DNA from: Aquilaria yunnanensis
Taxonomy: Eukaryota > Streptophyta > Magnoliopsida > Malvales > Thymelaeaceae
Length of the DNA stretch: 64,000 nt
Assembly: GCA_039654915.1 (NCBI GenBank)
Contig: CM077593.1
Span: forward strand, 83,122,501 to 83,186,500
Reading direction: 5' to 3'
In this document: positions 33,171 to 46,500 of the stretch, piece by piece
Layout: every line of letters begins with the position of its first letter
How positions within the stretch are numbered: position 1 is the first letter of the stretch
Program-made: the position numbers and the translations under genes
Notes under the pieces: model-generated
Database searches by the model: none
The model's input: the letters and a program-made list of their open reading frames with translations, nothing else
What the model was told of the DNA's origin: nothing

Positions 33171-33770
33171 CATCGAATACCTAGGCTTATAATATATCTT
33201 TGAAACGGTTTATGAGTGTACTTTAACATAAAAGAAATGAAATTCAATTTAGAGGCTTGAGTAAGGAGTTATGCTAATTTTCACAAAACATCATTGAAAT
33301 GATAAGCTTTGCATGAGTATGAAACTTGAAGAATAAAATGTACAATTGGGTAAACTGAAAATTGTGAATAAAATATATATTATAGCATGAGAAGTCTAGT
33401 TTTATAAAAAATATATGAATTGTGATTTGGGGTTTTCTACAAAGAGTTTTGGTCATTCTTGTTGGAGTACGTAACTCTATCAATCTTCTTAATGGCAGGT
33501 TAAGATGAATATTATGATATTTAAGTTGAACCAAGGCTTTTGGAGTTTAAATTATGCTTTGTTGATAGTTCAATGACCTAAATGATCAATGGTGGATGAA
33601 AGGTCTGGCTCGAATTGGGGCTACTGCAATTGTAGAGGTGAGAACGTGCAAGTGGAGCTAAATTGAGGATGAGGACTTGGATAATAAGATGAAAAGTTTT
33701 GGGTGCAAATGAATGAAATAAAAAACTTAGATGACTATGTCTAGTTGCAATTTAAGTCCCAAAGTTATTA
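33171..33770. other. Intergenic DNA without recognised content
   Basis: AT-rich, and no gene, RNA or repeat family recognised. Confidence 0.5.
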
Positions 33771-33779
33771 TTTTATACA

Positions 33780-34128
33780 GGGTAAATTCCATTGACCGTC
33801 CTTAAACTATATTTAATGTTGCTAATTCTTCCCTAAACTATCAAATGTTGCTTAATTGTCCCTAAACTATATTCAGTGTTGCTTAATCATTCTTCCATCT
33901 ATCTTACCATTAAAGATGAATAGAAAAATGATGTTACATCAGCTGCCACATCATTTTTTCATGCCACATTAACAGCCATATCATTTGTCCATCCTTAACG
34001 GTTGTGATAAACGGCAAGATAATTAAGTAATACTGGATATAGTTTAGAAACGATTAAGCAAGATTTGATAGTTTAGGACAAATTAGTAACTTTGGATATA
34101 GTTTAGGGATGACCGACGAAATTTACCC
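33780..34128. mobile_element. MULE-type MITE, 349 bp
   Basis: It starts GGGTAAATTCCATTGACCG and ends CGACGAAATTTACCC. The termini form inverted repeats of about 50 bp (CTAAACTATAT...GTTGCTAATT). A perfect 9-bp duplication TTTTATACA flanks it (33771-33779 and 34129-34137), as expected for Mutator-like elements. The interior is non-coding. Confidence 0.85.
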
Positions 34129-34337
34129 TTTTATACAATTAGAGGCTTGAAATTTTAAATTGAGCAATCAGATAATATTCTGTTACATATATAATTGGCG
34201 AAAAACATCTAAGTTACTGAGTTAGGTGTGCAAAGTGTCTTAATCATCAAAGTTTAGGGCTCGATTCTTACCCCTAGAAAGTTTAGGAGGCGATTTGCCG
34301 AGTCACTATAATATAGGGGTCATCTGGGTATTAGGCC

Positions 34338-34640
34338 TTTATTTTAACATCTTCTTTTTTCAAAGCTAATTTTATTTAAATTCAATATTAATGTAGGTGA
34401 AATAGTGCATTAAAAAATAAATTCATAATATTAAATTTTATGAAAATTTCCTTTTTAATGAAAATTTTATGATGTTATTAAATATTTTATAAATTTTTCT
34501 GTTTCTATTCATTAAAAATAAAATTTTAATAATATTATAAATTTTTTTGTTTCCAATGTGCTATTACATTTATATGATACTAGCTTTCAAATAAAATTAG
34601 CATAGAATAAAAAATATAAAAATAAAGATAAGTAAATTTA
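34338..34640. mobile_element. AT-rich palindromic MITE
   Basis: Arms GCTAATTTTATTTAAATTCA and, on the opposite strand, GCTAATTTTATTTGAAAGCT lie about 230 bp apart. The centre carries ATTCATAATATTAAATTTTATGA-like inverted sequence. A related copy occurs near 62250-63466. Ends are approximate. Confidence 0.5.
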
Positions 34641-34739
34641 AATTAAAAAAGACTGAGTGCGAAAAAAATGTTATCCTTCCTTAATTCAGCCTTGCAGAAG
34701 AACCCTTGATTGGTTGAGAAATACTAGGCCTGGACCTAG

Positions 34740-35323
34740 GTAATGGCACCGTTTGGCATTTTATCGTGGAGCTCATGGACTGCAACAACCTCCTCCATTG
34801 CACACAGACCCTTCGCCAGCCTCGTTGCGTCAATCTCTCGAGGTCTGCTCTCCATGAGAACCTCCATGATGTGCCCAAGCAATCTGATCATGATCATGAT
34901 CATGGCCCAACAAGATGGCCATTGCAATATTGACAGCCAAGCCGAGAGCAGAGACAGCAAACATGAGAAAACCTTGAACCTCACCTGTATCATGAATCAG
35001 CCGGTCAATGGCTTCGTATACAAGGATTCCGGTGAGAAGCCAGATCAACGGGATGGAAACAAGGGCACCAAAAATCTCGATCCTGAAAAAGCCATTAAGA
35101 CTGGCGGGGAGCGAGTGGCCACCCAACCGGATGCCCAGACTGAGAAGAGAGAGATGGCAAACGCTGCAACATCAGACAAGCGCTCCTGTGCATCTCTAGA
35201 GCTGGTCTTGGACTTGGAGGCGGAGAAGCCACAGGGCGCACCCCCACAAAGCGTTCTCCGGCTCAGGCTAGTCTGAGCAGGGAGCACATCCCCACGAACT
35301 TCCACCACCTGCCCTCCCTCCAT
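34740..35323 (-). pseudogene. MTP1: MTP1/ZAT-like vacuolar zinc transporter pseudogene
   Basis: The minus strand starts with an ATG at 35323. An MTP1-like N-terminus follows (CGGAPCGFSASKSKTSSRDAQER), joined directly to LSDVAAFAISLFSVWASGW, so the first membrane segments are deleted. After a frameshift comes FFRIEIFGALVSIPLIWLLT and [18 protein letters not shown], then a shortened GHDHDHD histidine loop. The next segments are missing up to [20 protein letters not shown] and [10 protein letters not shown]. Functional MTP1 proteins are about 400 aa cation-diffusion facilitators that load zinc into vacuoles. Deletions plus frameshift make this copy non-functional. Confidence 0.8.
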
Positions 35324-35344
35324 CTGCAACAAATTAAATGTCAA

Positions 35345-36142
35345 ATGAAACATTACAGGAACGGTTGAAGACGTAAATATTAGGATGGGTCACCCGACAT
35401 TAATTCATCAACAACAATCCGAGAAGGCCTGGACCTACTAATGTCGTTCAGTCAGGTCACCCAGGGGTTCTTGTCTTTGGGAAAAGAACACTTCTAATCC
35501 TAAAAGTTTAATATCTTCTCTATTTCAGTTCCAGAGGTATATATTTGCAATCAATTCCTAAAATTTTATAACTATGTAAATTGTAAACTGATAGTCTTAA
35601 ATAAATCTTCCATTACCTGATTGACCAGGAAAAAAAATAAAATTGAATTAAATTTCAAACTTCAGTTAATTTAAGTTGTGCAAAAAATTTTTTATAGTTA
35701 ATGAATCAATAAATATTTATTTTTTCCCTCTATAATTGAAATTTATTTTTGGTAGTTTTTTAGTAAATTTAGGACTAATATTTATATGCAATATTTTAAG
35801 GCTATTTTATAAATTAAACATAAAAAAAAAAAAATGAAACTTTCACTACTTCAAGCTGTCTTCCCCCAAAACATTGAGATGTGATTAAAAACCAATTTTT
35901 GTTTAGGGGCTAGTTGGGCGGATCTCTAAAAGTTTACGGACCAAATAAGAGTATCCAGCTGGTGGAACAGCCACAGACGGTAACGGAAGAAACTGTTACG
36001 ATACGTGGCGACAAGCTACTGGCGGGTCTTGCCGAGTACAAGAGAACAGGCCTCGCGTTTAAATGATCGATTCCCACCAAGCACCACCCCCCCTCCGATC
36101 ATCTTCTCCGAATCCGATTCTCCTCCTAAACCTTCAAACGAA
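35345..36142. other. Intergenic and 5' region of the TMEM135-like gene
   Basis: No gene is recognised. The last 200 bp turn GC-richer toward the start codon at 36143, as for a plant 5' untranslated region. Confidence 0.45.
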
Positions 36143-39100
36143 ATGCAGCCGGCCGCAGATGTCGCCGCCCGTCGGTCTTGCTCTGCTTTCGAGGACGGCG
36201 GATCCGTTGATCAGACCTCTCCGCATTGGCCGACGCCTGGTCCGCCTTCCTGCTCTTCGTCTTTTCCGCTTGCGTTGGATTTTGTTGACGCCGAGAAGCT
36301 GAAGAAAATAATCGTCGCCTGGGCCAAGGGCTTCTCCATTGGAGCTGGGCTCAAGGGCGGTTTAGCTCTCTTCTCGATTCTAGCTCGATTGAGCCGCCGC
36401 CGATCCTCCCCGTCTATTCGGTAATTTCCGGAATTTTATCGGGTTTTAAGATGGACATCATTCCCGGAAGTTTGCTAGATTGTTATTGGTCATTTTTGTT
36501 TTTTATATTAGGAAAGGCGACGTTTTTAGTGACGGAGAAGCGATTTCTTTGGCAATTAAAGAGACGCTTCGATATGGGCTCTTCCTTGGTACTTTTGCTG
36601 GTACATTCGTCTCAGTGGATGAGCTAATTGGTGCGCTAGGAGGACATCGTAGGCATGTTCTTGTACTCTAAATTTCTTTCTGTTCTAATTAGAATTAGTT
36701 TGCATCGTGTTCTTTACTTGGTGGAAATTGGAAGTTCTGAATTAGGACTGCGAGATGGAAGGCATTTATAGCAGGATTGGTTGCAGGGCCATCCATGCTT
36801 CTCACTGGACTCAATACCCAGCATACGAGCCTGGCTGTGTACATACTCATGCGTGCAGCAGTATTGGCCTCACGTTGTGGGATAAAAAGCAAACGGTTCG
36901 GGAAGATATGTAAACCACTTACCTGGAAGCATGGTGACATATTCCTCATGTGTCTCTCCTCTTCACAAATTCTGTATGTAATTTTTCTATTCACTATTTA
37001 TCTTTTTGCTGCAAGTTGTTGGTGAGCTCTTGAAAGAGATTTTCATGACATATATGTCTCAGCCAACTCCAACTAGTTGAGATTGAGGTTCTGGTTTTAT
37101 TGATTTAGAGTGTTTCCTCTTCGCAATTGTCTTGAGTGAAACTTATTCTAAAGTGAATTAAGATTTTAGTACTCCATCTAGCTCAAAAAGAATGACACTC
37201 CTCGAAATTTGTGAAGGAGTTATATGCACATGTGCTAAGGAGTGAGATGAAAATCCACACTAGAATTAGTGATGATGCATAACAACCTAAAACTGTGAAA
37301 ATGAGACAACTGTAGTTTTTTTTTTATCGGAGTATCTCTTAGTCATGCACACAAACATATATTGCAAAATCTTGTTAAATCAACAGCAGTGTTTTTACGT
37401 GTTGCAATGTTCTCATATTGCAAAATGAGAATGATTGTACTTCAAGCATGGTTTTTGGATTGAAGGCATGTTAATAATGAATTGCAGAAAAACAAGACTA
37501 ACATCTAAACAGACAGAAAAAAAAAATCCGCCATTTGTTCACAGAAATGTAATATTTTAATTGATTGAGCACTGTGGCTTGCATCACACAACTGCAAGCA
37601 CACATTCTGGCGCCAATCTGCAAGTCATTCACTTCTAGTCCAGCTGCAACATATTATGTCTTCTATAAAGAAGACTTTGAAGTACACTTTCTGAGAATTT
37701 TTTATAGATTTTGAGATGGTTGTTTGTAATTGGGAGACAAGGCACTTCAAGTTTGCTAATTGAAACTGCATGTCTCAAAGAATCTTTGCATGCCATCAGC
37801 TCAACAGTTGAAGGACAAAATGAATGTTGTTTTACTTCTTTACCATGATCTTTAATTAGAGACCATCCGTCTTTAGGTGTGCTTACATACTGAAGCAAGA
37901 TAGTTTGGCACCATCTTACAAGTCCTTCCTCAATAAACATGGTGGAAAGGATGTTGTCATCCTGCAAGGTATAAAAGAGATTGCATGCGGGGTTCCAATG
38001 ACTAACTTGGAAGGAATAGAAAAAGTCTACAAGTCAAAAGGAGTGGACATTAACCTAGATCCAGATATGAAGATCCCCTGTTCGGTAAAGATCACCACCA
38101 CTATTCTTCCTTAAATTTGCTCTTTAGAAGGATCTCTCTCTTGATGTTTGCTTTTCCTTCTCTAGTCTTTGCATAGTTGTATTTATAAAGCTAAACTCCT
38201 TAGTCTTATGGCCCTATTTCCTTTTTTGTGAGCATATGTTTTGCATATGTAATACTTCGTTCTTCAAGAACATGTTTCCAGAATGCAATGTACAATTTCA
38301 GATATTAGAGTTGGTGATATACTTTGTATACATTCTTTTTCCCAATCAAAGGATGCATGTATTGTCAATAACCATTCATTAAAGTTAACTTGAAGGTGCA
38401 CAAAAAGGTCTTGCTGAAGGATAGGAATCCCAAAAAACCAAATAAGGTTTCCATTTCTTCTTTTGAACATTGTTTCTGGTACTCACAATTTAAGATAAGT
38501 CGTTTTGTTATAAATAAGCAATTGTCCATGTTCCCTTGAACAAAAAGAAGTAGAGAGAAACAATATGATATATGAAAATTAAGTGCATTGGACATTCAGA
38601 TATATCGTCCGTTGTGTCTTCAGTCATGCCAACTAGTTGTTGGTTCTTTCTGGAGTTCCAATGACTAACTTGGAAGGAATAGAAAAAGTCTACAAGTCAA
38701 AAGGAGTGGACATTAACCTAGATCCAGATATGAAGATCCCCTGTTCGGTAAAGATCACCACCACTATTCTTCCTTAAATTTGCTCTTTAGAAGGATCTCT
38801 CTCTTGATGTTTGCTTTTCCTTCTCTAGTCTTTGCATAGTTGTATTTATAAAGCTAAACTCCTTAGTCTTATGGCCCTATTTCCTTTTTTGTGAGCATAT
38901 GTTTTGCATATGTAATACTTCGTTCTTCAAGAACATGTTTCCAGAATGCAATGTACAATTTCAGATATTAGAGTTGGTGATATACTTTGTATACATTCTT
39001 TTTCCCAATCAAAGGATGCATGTATTGTCAATAACCATTCATTAAAGTTAACTTGAAGGTGCACAAAAAGGTCTTGCTGAAGGATAGGAATCCCAAAAAA

Positions 39101-40617
39101 CCAAATAAGGTTTCCATTTCTTCTTTTGAACATTGTTTCTGGTACTCACAATTTAAGATAAGTCGTTTTGTTATAAATAAGCAATTGTCCATGTTCCCTT
39201 GAACAAAAAGAAGTAGAGAGACAATATGATATATGAAAATTAAGTGCATTGGACATTCAGATATATCGTCCGTTGTGTCTTCAGTCATGCCAACTAGTTG
39301 TTGGTTCTTTCTGGAGTTCAGTATTCATCTTGTTGCTCAGTCATCTTACAACTTTAAATGCAAAAGCAAATAGATCAAAATGTATAAAGGGGCAAATAGC
39401 TTATTCCTTTTCTTTCTCTCGGTACAAATAAAATAAATTTACATGAGCACTTGATCAATGTTTAATTTCATGAAACATTTTACAATCTTTCTCTTAGAGA
39501 GTGATCATTCCTGATATCTTTCCAAGAAATATGTTTTGCTTTGGTATCCAAGCAAAATAGCATGTGTTAATCTGTTGTTATAGACTGTCCTTTTATTGAA
39601 GCTTTGCTTTTGCCAACATGCATGATGCTTTGGTTTGAAGTACTTATATGAATAAGCATGAATACTACGCTTATTATTTGATCATCCATATGTTTGCTTT
39701 GAATTTTACTTGCAGATTATTCATCGCTTTAAAGAATTTTTTTTACTATAGTATTACTTTTTCTGCAGATTGTACATGGAAATCAATCATGGGCTGCTCA
39801 TGTTGTTTCTTTTCTTATTGAAGCATATAAGAGATCATTGCCCGTATATCTTCCAGTCTATCTGATACCTGCACTAATAGTTCATCGGCAGGGCCTCTTG
39901 AAAAGGTGGGGGCTTTAGACTTTAGCACCATAACTCAGACAATGGAATTATTTTGTTATTCATGCTTTTGATGTTCCATTATGCAGGCCATATACAATTT
40001 TAGGAAAAGGACTTCTTGGCACTGCAAGATCTAGCTTGTTTCTTTCTTCCTATTGTGCATCAGCATGGTTTGCCTTGAATTTTCTCTAATTACACTCTCA
40101 ATAGGAATTAGGGCCCTCATTGTTAAAAATCTTTATTCTTCTTATTTTGCTTTCTCATCAGGATGTGGACTTGCTTTCTCTTCTGGATAGTAAAGAAGTG
40201 CAACATACCTATATTAGCAATTGGAACTGTAAGTGACCCCTCCAATTGGTCATCTGAGTTCACTACTGTGAGCATTGATGTTTTTCTCATGTATTGGTGT
40301 TGCATCTTGGACAGTTCCCTGCTGGTCTGGCCTTAGCTATTGAGAAGAAAAGTAGGCGGATTGAAATATCTCTCTACTGTCTTTCCCGGGCAATTGAGAG
40401 CTTCTTTACGTGCATGGCTGATTTGGGTTACTTGCCGCAGTCAAGGAAGTTGAAGAGAGCTGATGTGGTGATTTTCAGCTTATCGACAGCTATAATAATG
40501 CACTGCTACGCTCAGGAGAGGGACGTATTCCGGTCCAAGTACTTAAACGTTCTTGATTGGGTGTTTGGTGTGCCTCCTTCCACACCATGTGAAACCCCTC
40601 GCTGCAAGAAATCTTAG
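36143..40617 (+). CDS. TMEM135-like / Tim17-Tim22-Tim23 family membrane protein
   Basis: Eight exons give 480 aa: 36143-36420, 36512-36652, 36746-36973, 37877-38084, 39769-39905, 39987-40067, 40162-40228 and 40315-40617. Lengths sum to 1443 bp and all phases agree. The product has a Pro/Ser-rich N-terminus, then GFSIGAGLKGGLALFSILARL and YGLFLGTFAGTFVSVDELIG membrane segments of the Tim17-like type. The C-terminal half carries the cysteine-containing TMEM135 signature (SSYCASAWMWTCFLFWIVKK, KKSRRIEISLYCLSRAIESF). Plant members are annotated as organelle or peroxisome-linked membrane proteins; the exact role is unclear. Intron 2 is GC-AG. Intron 4 holds a 663-bp duplication. The ATG at 36143 is the first in frame. 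Confidence 0.85.
37172..37332. mobile_element. Stowaway-like MITE in intron 3 of the TMEM135-like gene
   Basis: It begins CTCCATCTAGCTCAAAAAG after TA and ends TATCGGAG before TA, so both ends carry the TA duplication. The start resembles the CTCC(C)TCCGTCC Stowaway terminus, and TTGTCTCATTTTCACAG sits inside on the opposite strand. The terminal repeats are partly decayed. Confidence 0.55.
37992..39317 (+). repeat. 663-bp tandem duplication spanning exon 4 3' half and intron 4
   Basis: GTTCCAATGACTAACTTGGA begins at 37992 and again at 38655. The two units are nearly identical; a short indel near 38555/39218 is the clearest difference. The second unit carries a copy of the last 93 bp of exon 4 (38655-38747) with its GTAAAG donor, but no matching acceptor. 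Confidence 0.92.
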
Positions 40618-40886
40618 AAAACTCACCTTGTATTGGGAACTTGGGTCACGTATTCAGCTCATAATACTGCCTGATTGATCTGTACCTGTAATTTTTTTTC
40701 TGAGTCCATCCAGCCCACCCCCATAGAGTTGCATGGTGAGACAACAGTGATTTAGATGCCGTTTCATTGGCACCGAATTATTAAGATTTTAGCCTATGTA
40801 ATTTAAAATCGTTATCATTGATGCGCTTTGTTGTTATTCTTTTATTAGCAAACGTGAACAAAGCTAAGAAACGAGTCAGGAACTGA

Positions 40887-41496
40887 ACGGTAGAATTATC
40901 AAATTTGCTACTAATGTTTTTAAGTAGAAGATGGATATGTCACTATAGTTTTTTTTCCCACAATTTCTCACTAATGTTTTAAAATATACTGAATATGTTA
41001 CTGCCGGTTAAAAAAAATGAAAAATTTAAAAAATAGCAAATTTTAAAATCTTGGGGTTAAAATGTATCTTTCAAAAAATATTAAGATCTTTAAGATTTTT
41101 GTTAAAATAGGGTATGATCTCCACCATCAGCGCTTCAACTCTGTCACTGTATCCATCACTAATGCCCCAACCCTGTCTCTACCCTCCTTTTGTTTCTGTT
41201 GTCTAATCTCCTCATCGTTATTCAAGAAAGATAAAGATAGTCTAATTACAAAAAGTCTTTAAAATTTATTAAAACTTACATTATCACTTAAAAATTTCAG
41301 AAATTGTTATTAACATTTTTCATTAGTTTTTTAACATTTTTCATTATCTTTTTAACAGTCAGTGGCACATCTACTCTTTATTTGAAACTTCAATGGCATA
41401 TCCAGTCCATTTACAACATTAGTGAGAGATTTGGTAAAAAAAAAAACTATAGTGACTGAACCCAAAACATTAGTAGCAAATTTGGTATTTCGACTG
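40887..41496. mobile_element. Probable MULE-like MITE, about 610 bp
   Basis: The left end ATTATCAAATTTGCTACTAATG pairs with the right end CATTAGTAGCAAATTTGGTAT. A second matching block (CACTATAGTTTTTTTT / AAAAAAACTATAGTG) follows. Candidate 9-bp duplications GGAACTGAA and GGAATTGAG differ at two sites. Confidence 0.5.
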
Positions 41497-43538
41497 GAAT
41501 TGAGCCTTCCCGCTTTTGGTGACAAGCAATTATTCAAACTTTTGGTGACAAAGCAATTATTCTTGTAGTATTTTTGTTTTTTCTTTCTTGTCTATCTCAA
41601 CGGGCTAGTTTCTGCTCTCACAAAGTATCGAATCAAAGATATACGTTGCCTCTCACATGGAGCAGTACAACTCTATGCAAGCGAGCAAATGTTGCTTCAA
41701 AATCGGCTGCGCCGTTGTCTCTATGAACAACAGAGAACCCATCGACCAGGCCAATAGAGTTTGGCAGTGGAGCTCCATCAAACGAACTTTACCAAGTCAT
41801 ACAGAAAAAACGGCATAAATATTTTTTTCACTAACAAAAAAAAAAACAGAACCAAGTACTAACCGGAAGTTAAAAAAATACATGCCCAGAAGAAACCTCT
41901 GCAAATTCTGTCCTAGTGTGATCAATTATTTTTGTTCCCACTAACAACATTTGGAACCGACCTTTGGAAGCGGAACAACAGACAAGAAACCGAAAGGCTG
42001 TGGCACAAAAGGATGAATCCACCAAAGGAGGTGATTGCCACTGATTTGTTAGGTCATCGCTTACCAAAGTGAGGATGCCATTTGAAAGCTAAATTACTGA
42101 GAAAATTTTGCAAATACATCCCAAAGTAAGAGAGGGGGAGCAGGGGATTGCCGGAGACGAATACACTGTTATACATGCAGAAAAGCCATGTCACAACAGA
42201 GCTGTTACATATTTTCCTACTTCCATAGCTATCAGTTTTACTATTTGTGCCTACACTTCACGATGATACTACCGCCTCAGTGGCGCAAGAAAGCTAAAAA
42301 TTAGAAAAAGAAAATAAAGAGCATCGCAATTGAGAAGAATAAAACCAGAAACCGATTGGCCTGAGCAAAGATTCTAGGATGTCAAATTTCCATCAGTACC
42401 TATATCAGCCCATAAATGTTCCCTTGTTTCGACTTTGGTTGCACAGATGTCAGAAGGCCACATACGAGTTTTGAATAGATTTTAAGTTTGGCAGTTACAT
42501 CAGGGAAACCTTAAGGAGATAAGGCAGTACTACCTCCAGCAATGGATGTACCAAGCTTTCAGAATTAGCTTCTTCTGACGCTGGGGAAATATAGCTTGGC
42601 CACTGCACCAGTATTGAAATGCTTCCTTTCATTTGAAAATCTGCATTGTGACAAACATGAAGAACCCGACAGACAAACAGATGGTCTTCCAGGACATCAC
42701 ATATCTGTGCTATATAGTCCTAAATCTTGGAAAATGGAATCATTTATATTACACTCCCGCAATTACATCCAAACTTTGTCAGCTTTTTATCCAAAAGATA
42801 TACCATCTCTCGTACAGCTGGAGATTGTCCGTAACTTTGAGCTACATGAACATGTCAAACATCCCTCAAGGACGGGAAACCTGTGCAGAATTTAGCAAAA
42901 GAATAAGGGTGTGTTGGTTTTCTAAACTGTTATTCAAATAATTGGGCAACAGTGGAAAAAAATGGTAAAAATTGAATCATACTCCAACAATCCAGATGTA
43001 CCTAATAATGGTCACGACATTGACAATAAGTTTGTCCCTACATCATTCCCCTATTTAGTAAAACTTTCTGCCACAATTAGGTGCACGAACACGGTGACAA
43101 GTAACTCGTTTCTTGAAATAATCAAATTAAAAATAATAATAATAATAATAGTAACAATAATCATCATCATCATCATAACTGTGAAGCGTGACTGCAGGAT
43201 AGCCACAGATGGCTTAAACTAAAAGCAAGCGCTTCACACACTTATACAGTAGGAGGCAGGGAAGGACATTAGAAAAGTCAACAAAATGAAAAATGATGTT
43301 CCCCCAACTTCCCTGCCAACTATATAGGGACCAAACTACTTCCCCAACAAAGGAAAACAACAACAATAATTACAGTAGCAAACAATTCATCTTATATTCA
43401 TCTTATAGATTAACATTCTAAAGAAGCTGCAGTGTATCGATCAATGTAGAAATTACCTCAAAACACCATATCTTTCACAAAGAACTCAGAATTTGAGGAA
43501 AGTGCATTAAACAAGGAAGAGATCATGAAGAAACAACT
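41497..43538. other. Intergenic DNA and 3' region of the MBD8-like gene
   Basis: It probably includes the minus-strand 3' untranslated region nearest 43538. A short AAT/ATC triplet microsatellite lies at 43132-43177. No other gene is supported. Confidence 0.45.
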
Positions 43539-46500
43539 CTACAGAAAATGGTCATTCCTTGAGAATCTATCACTGCACCCAGGACACATATGAAGTGCTG
43601 AGACTCCCTGTGGTGAGATGTTTATAGCCTCATCATGAAATGCATTCCCACACCAAGAACACGGGACAGTGTTCTGATTTCTGCCAGCAATCTTTGGCAA
43701 CAAATTTAAACGTTCCTTTTCCATCCAAGCAGAGTCGTATGATGTGACCTTTGAATTCTCCAAATGTGTGCTTGTTGGATCACTAAAAAAGTTATACTCC
43801 ATCCGTTCTATGCCACCTGGTCTCATGCCCTCAACATTAGACATGTCACTGCGGGAGCCTCCAATGAAACTGAAAAAATCCCGTTCCCCCTGTTCATTAA
43901 AATAAGACACCATAATCCCTCTTGTCACAATTACTTCTATAAAAGGTATATTTAAAGAAAAGGTAACATCTTCCCTCAACTTGCTTCCATATAAAAGTAG
44001 AGAAGATCTCCTGCCACTTGTTCTAATTCACCTAAACTAAGTAATATGGCATATCTTGCATAATTAGCACCACATGGATGGAAAATACTTAGATAATGTT
44101 GTTAACCATCAGTATCTGAAACACGGATGGGGACTGGTGGCACCATATTTATCATATCAATCTACATTTACAAGCTATATTGACATTATAAATCTAAGTT
44201 AAAAGAATAGCACATAAGGCCTTAACCTAATGAGCTTCTTGATGCGACCCTTTATAACTAGCAACAGAATGATAAGATGAGATGTAAACTGATCATATGG
44301 TTCTCCACCTTCATGGAAAACTCAAATGAGATGGCTAGAAACTGAGATAGTCACTGTTTTTGCATTCGGTGTTCCATCACAAGGTTGGTATTGTGAAACC
44401 ATCACACACAACATGGCAACAAGACTATAGTAATCTAAACATAAAAATATCTTCGGATTTATCATACACAATGGAAGTTAAACTTTTGCAGAGCAGTAAA
44501 CGAAAATGAATGTAATGCCTCATACCTTATATGTGACTGTGTCAAATTTGGGGTAACTGTTAGATGATTGGAATAGTGGAGATGAAGTATCATTTAGACC
44601 GGCAAGCATATAATTGTCTTGTCCGTTTTTCCAAACAAGTTGAGAAATAGCATCCCCACTATTTTGGACAAGATCAGGAAACCCCATTGTTACTCCAATT
44701 CTCCTTGAACTTTCAAAAGCTTCAAAGTTAGACTCCTCTAGAGCAGTACGCGTAGGTAGTGCATTCATGTTTTTCCCAAAATATGTCTGCTCTGTAGAGG
44801 ATGAGAAACATAAGCCTCCTACAGAATACATATTTTCCTTCGATTTGTTCACAATACCTGAGCTCTCTCCACAATCTATATTGCTTATGGAGGTCTTGTC
44901 CTGATTAAGCTCCTCTAGTGTAGATGAAATTGCTCCTTTCTCACTGGAAATTGCAAACTGAGAAGCTTGAACTTTTTCTGGCTCAAAATAGTCAAAAACA
45001 TTATCACAGTAGCCGGTGCTGCTGCTACTTATGAAATGAACTGAACCAGTAGGGTCTCCAACTTGACCAGATAGAAATTTATCCCTTGTCGCATCTGATA
45101 TTGTACATGAATTATCATTACTATGACCACTTCTATGTAAAGCAAGTGATCTACCTTCGCTCTCCCTCCCTTGTAATGTTTTCTGTTCTTGACCGCCTAG
45201 AAAATCAATTGTTGATTCATTGTTAGCAGATTTTCCGAGAAGACACAGCTCAGGATCTCCCAATGAACTAGCAGAAAAGCAATTCAAATTAGAGTTTACA
45301 ACATGAATATTCTCATCAGCAGATGAAGCCAAACAATTTTCAGATACTGTTGCCTGCACATAATTTAAGGTAATAGAAGAAACAACCCCTTTGCTATGAT
45401 CAGTGATATAAAACCTTCGTTCATTATCACATGAGATGACAGAGACATCCTCTAAAGAACTTTTTTCCTTGGAATCAGTCTGCAAATCCTCCAGATTACA
45501 GACAGCATTGGCCAAAGTCATTTCAGCATTTATATGAGCTTTGACCTCAGGAAGAGACGTATCAGAACACAGATCCACCTTCCCAGCTTTATTTTCTTGT
45601 TGATGAATCTTCTCCACTTTATTTGAAACTGTGATACAGACTCTATCCTTTCGTTTATGGTTCTCATCAGTAAAAGTTGCTATGGTTCTGCTAGGTTTCA
45701 GGAACTGTTCATCCTGGGATGAACTTTCAACTTCACTAGAAGGTAAACTAGATCCCATCCTATCATTGACTGTTCTGGAATCTGTCAAAGAAGAATCCCT
45801 GAGAACTCTAATTGACCCTTGAACATCCAAAACTTGAGTATCAACTTTTTCCAACTGAGGTTCAATAATGGCCATGCCAATTGCTTCTTGGACTTCATTT
45901 TCATGGTTACCAATGTGGAGCTCAAGATGGCTATCATGCTCATGTCTTTCTAGAAATAGCTTGTGGCAAAACTGGCACTCATATTTTCCATCCTTCATTG
46001 TTATCTCATCATGATCTAACCCTTTGTCTGTCCCATGATGCGAAGATAACAGGTGAGATATGAACTCATCTTCTAGATCAAAATTCATGGTGCATTTATG
46101 ACATTTTATTCTTCCATGTCCATTGAGATTCCCAGAATGTCCTGTGTCCAGCAAGACTGGTTGGTCTTGATGCTCCAAGGAAGTCACTGGCAACTGGAAG
46201 AAGCAGACAAGATCAACCCTCTGAGCATTACCTTCAGCTATATAAAAAAGAATTATGCAGTTTGAGTGACGGACCAATTTGAGCACTTACTTCCTCAGAC
46301 GGCTGATTGTCAGCTAAACTAATCCCATTTGTTGTAGTAACAGAGTTTGGCTGGCTTGCATCTTGGAGCCGAATGAAGGACAGCAAATATGAGGAGACCT
46401 CCTTGCAGGACACAAACTGTTGCCCATTAGGGCTGGATAATATAGCATTAGGAAATAGAGCATAGAGTTGCACAACCATCAATCTTAACAAAAAAGTGAA

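Noticed and set aside
38264..39288. Repeated minus-strand frames in intron 4 of the TMEM135-like gene
   Set aside because: They are shadows of the 663-bp duplication within an intron.
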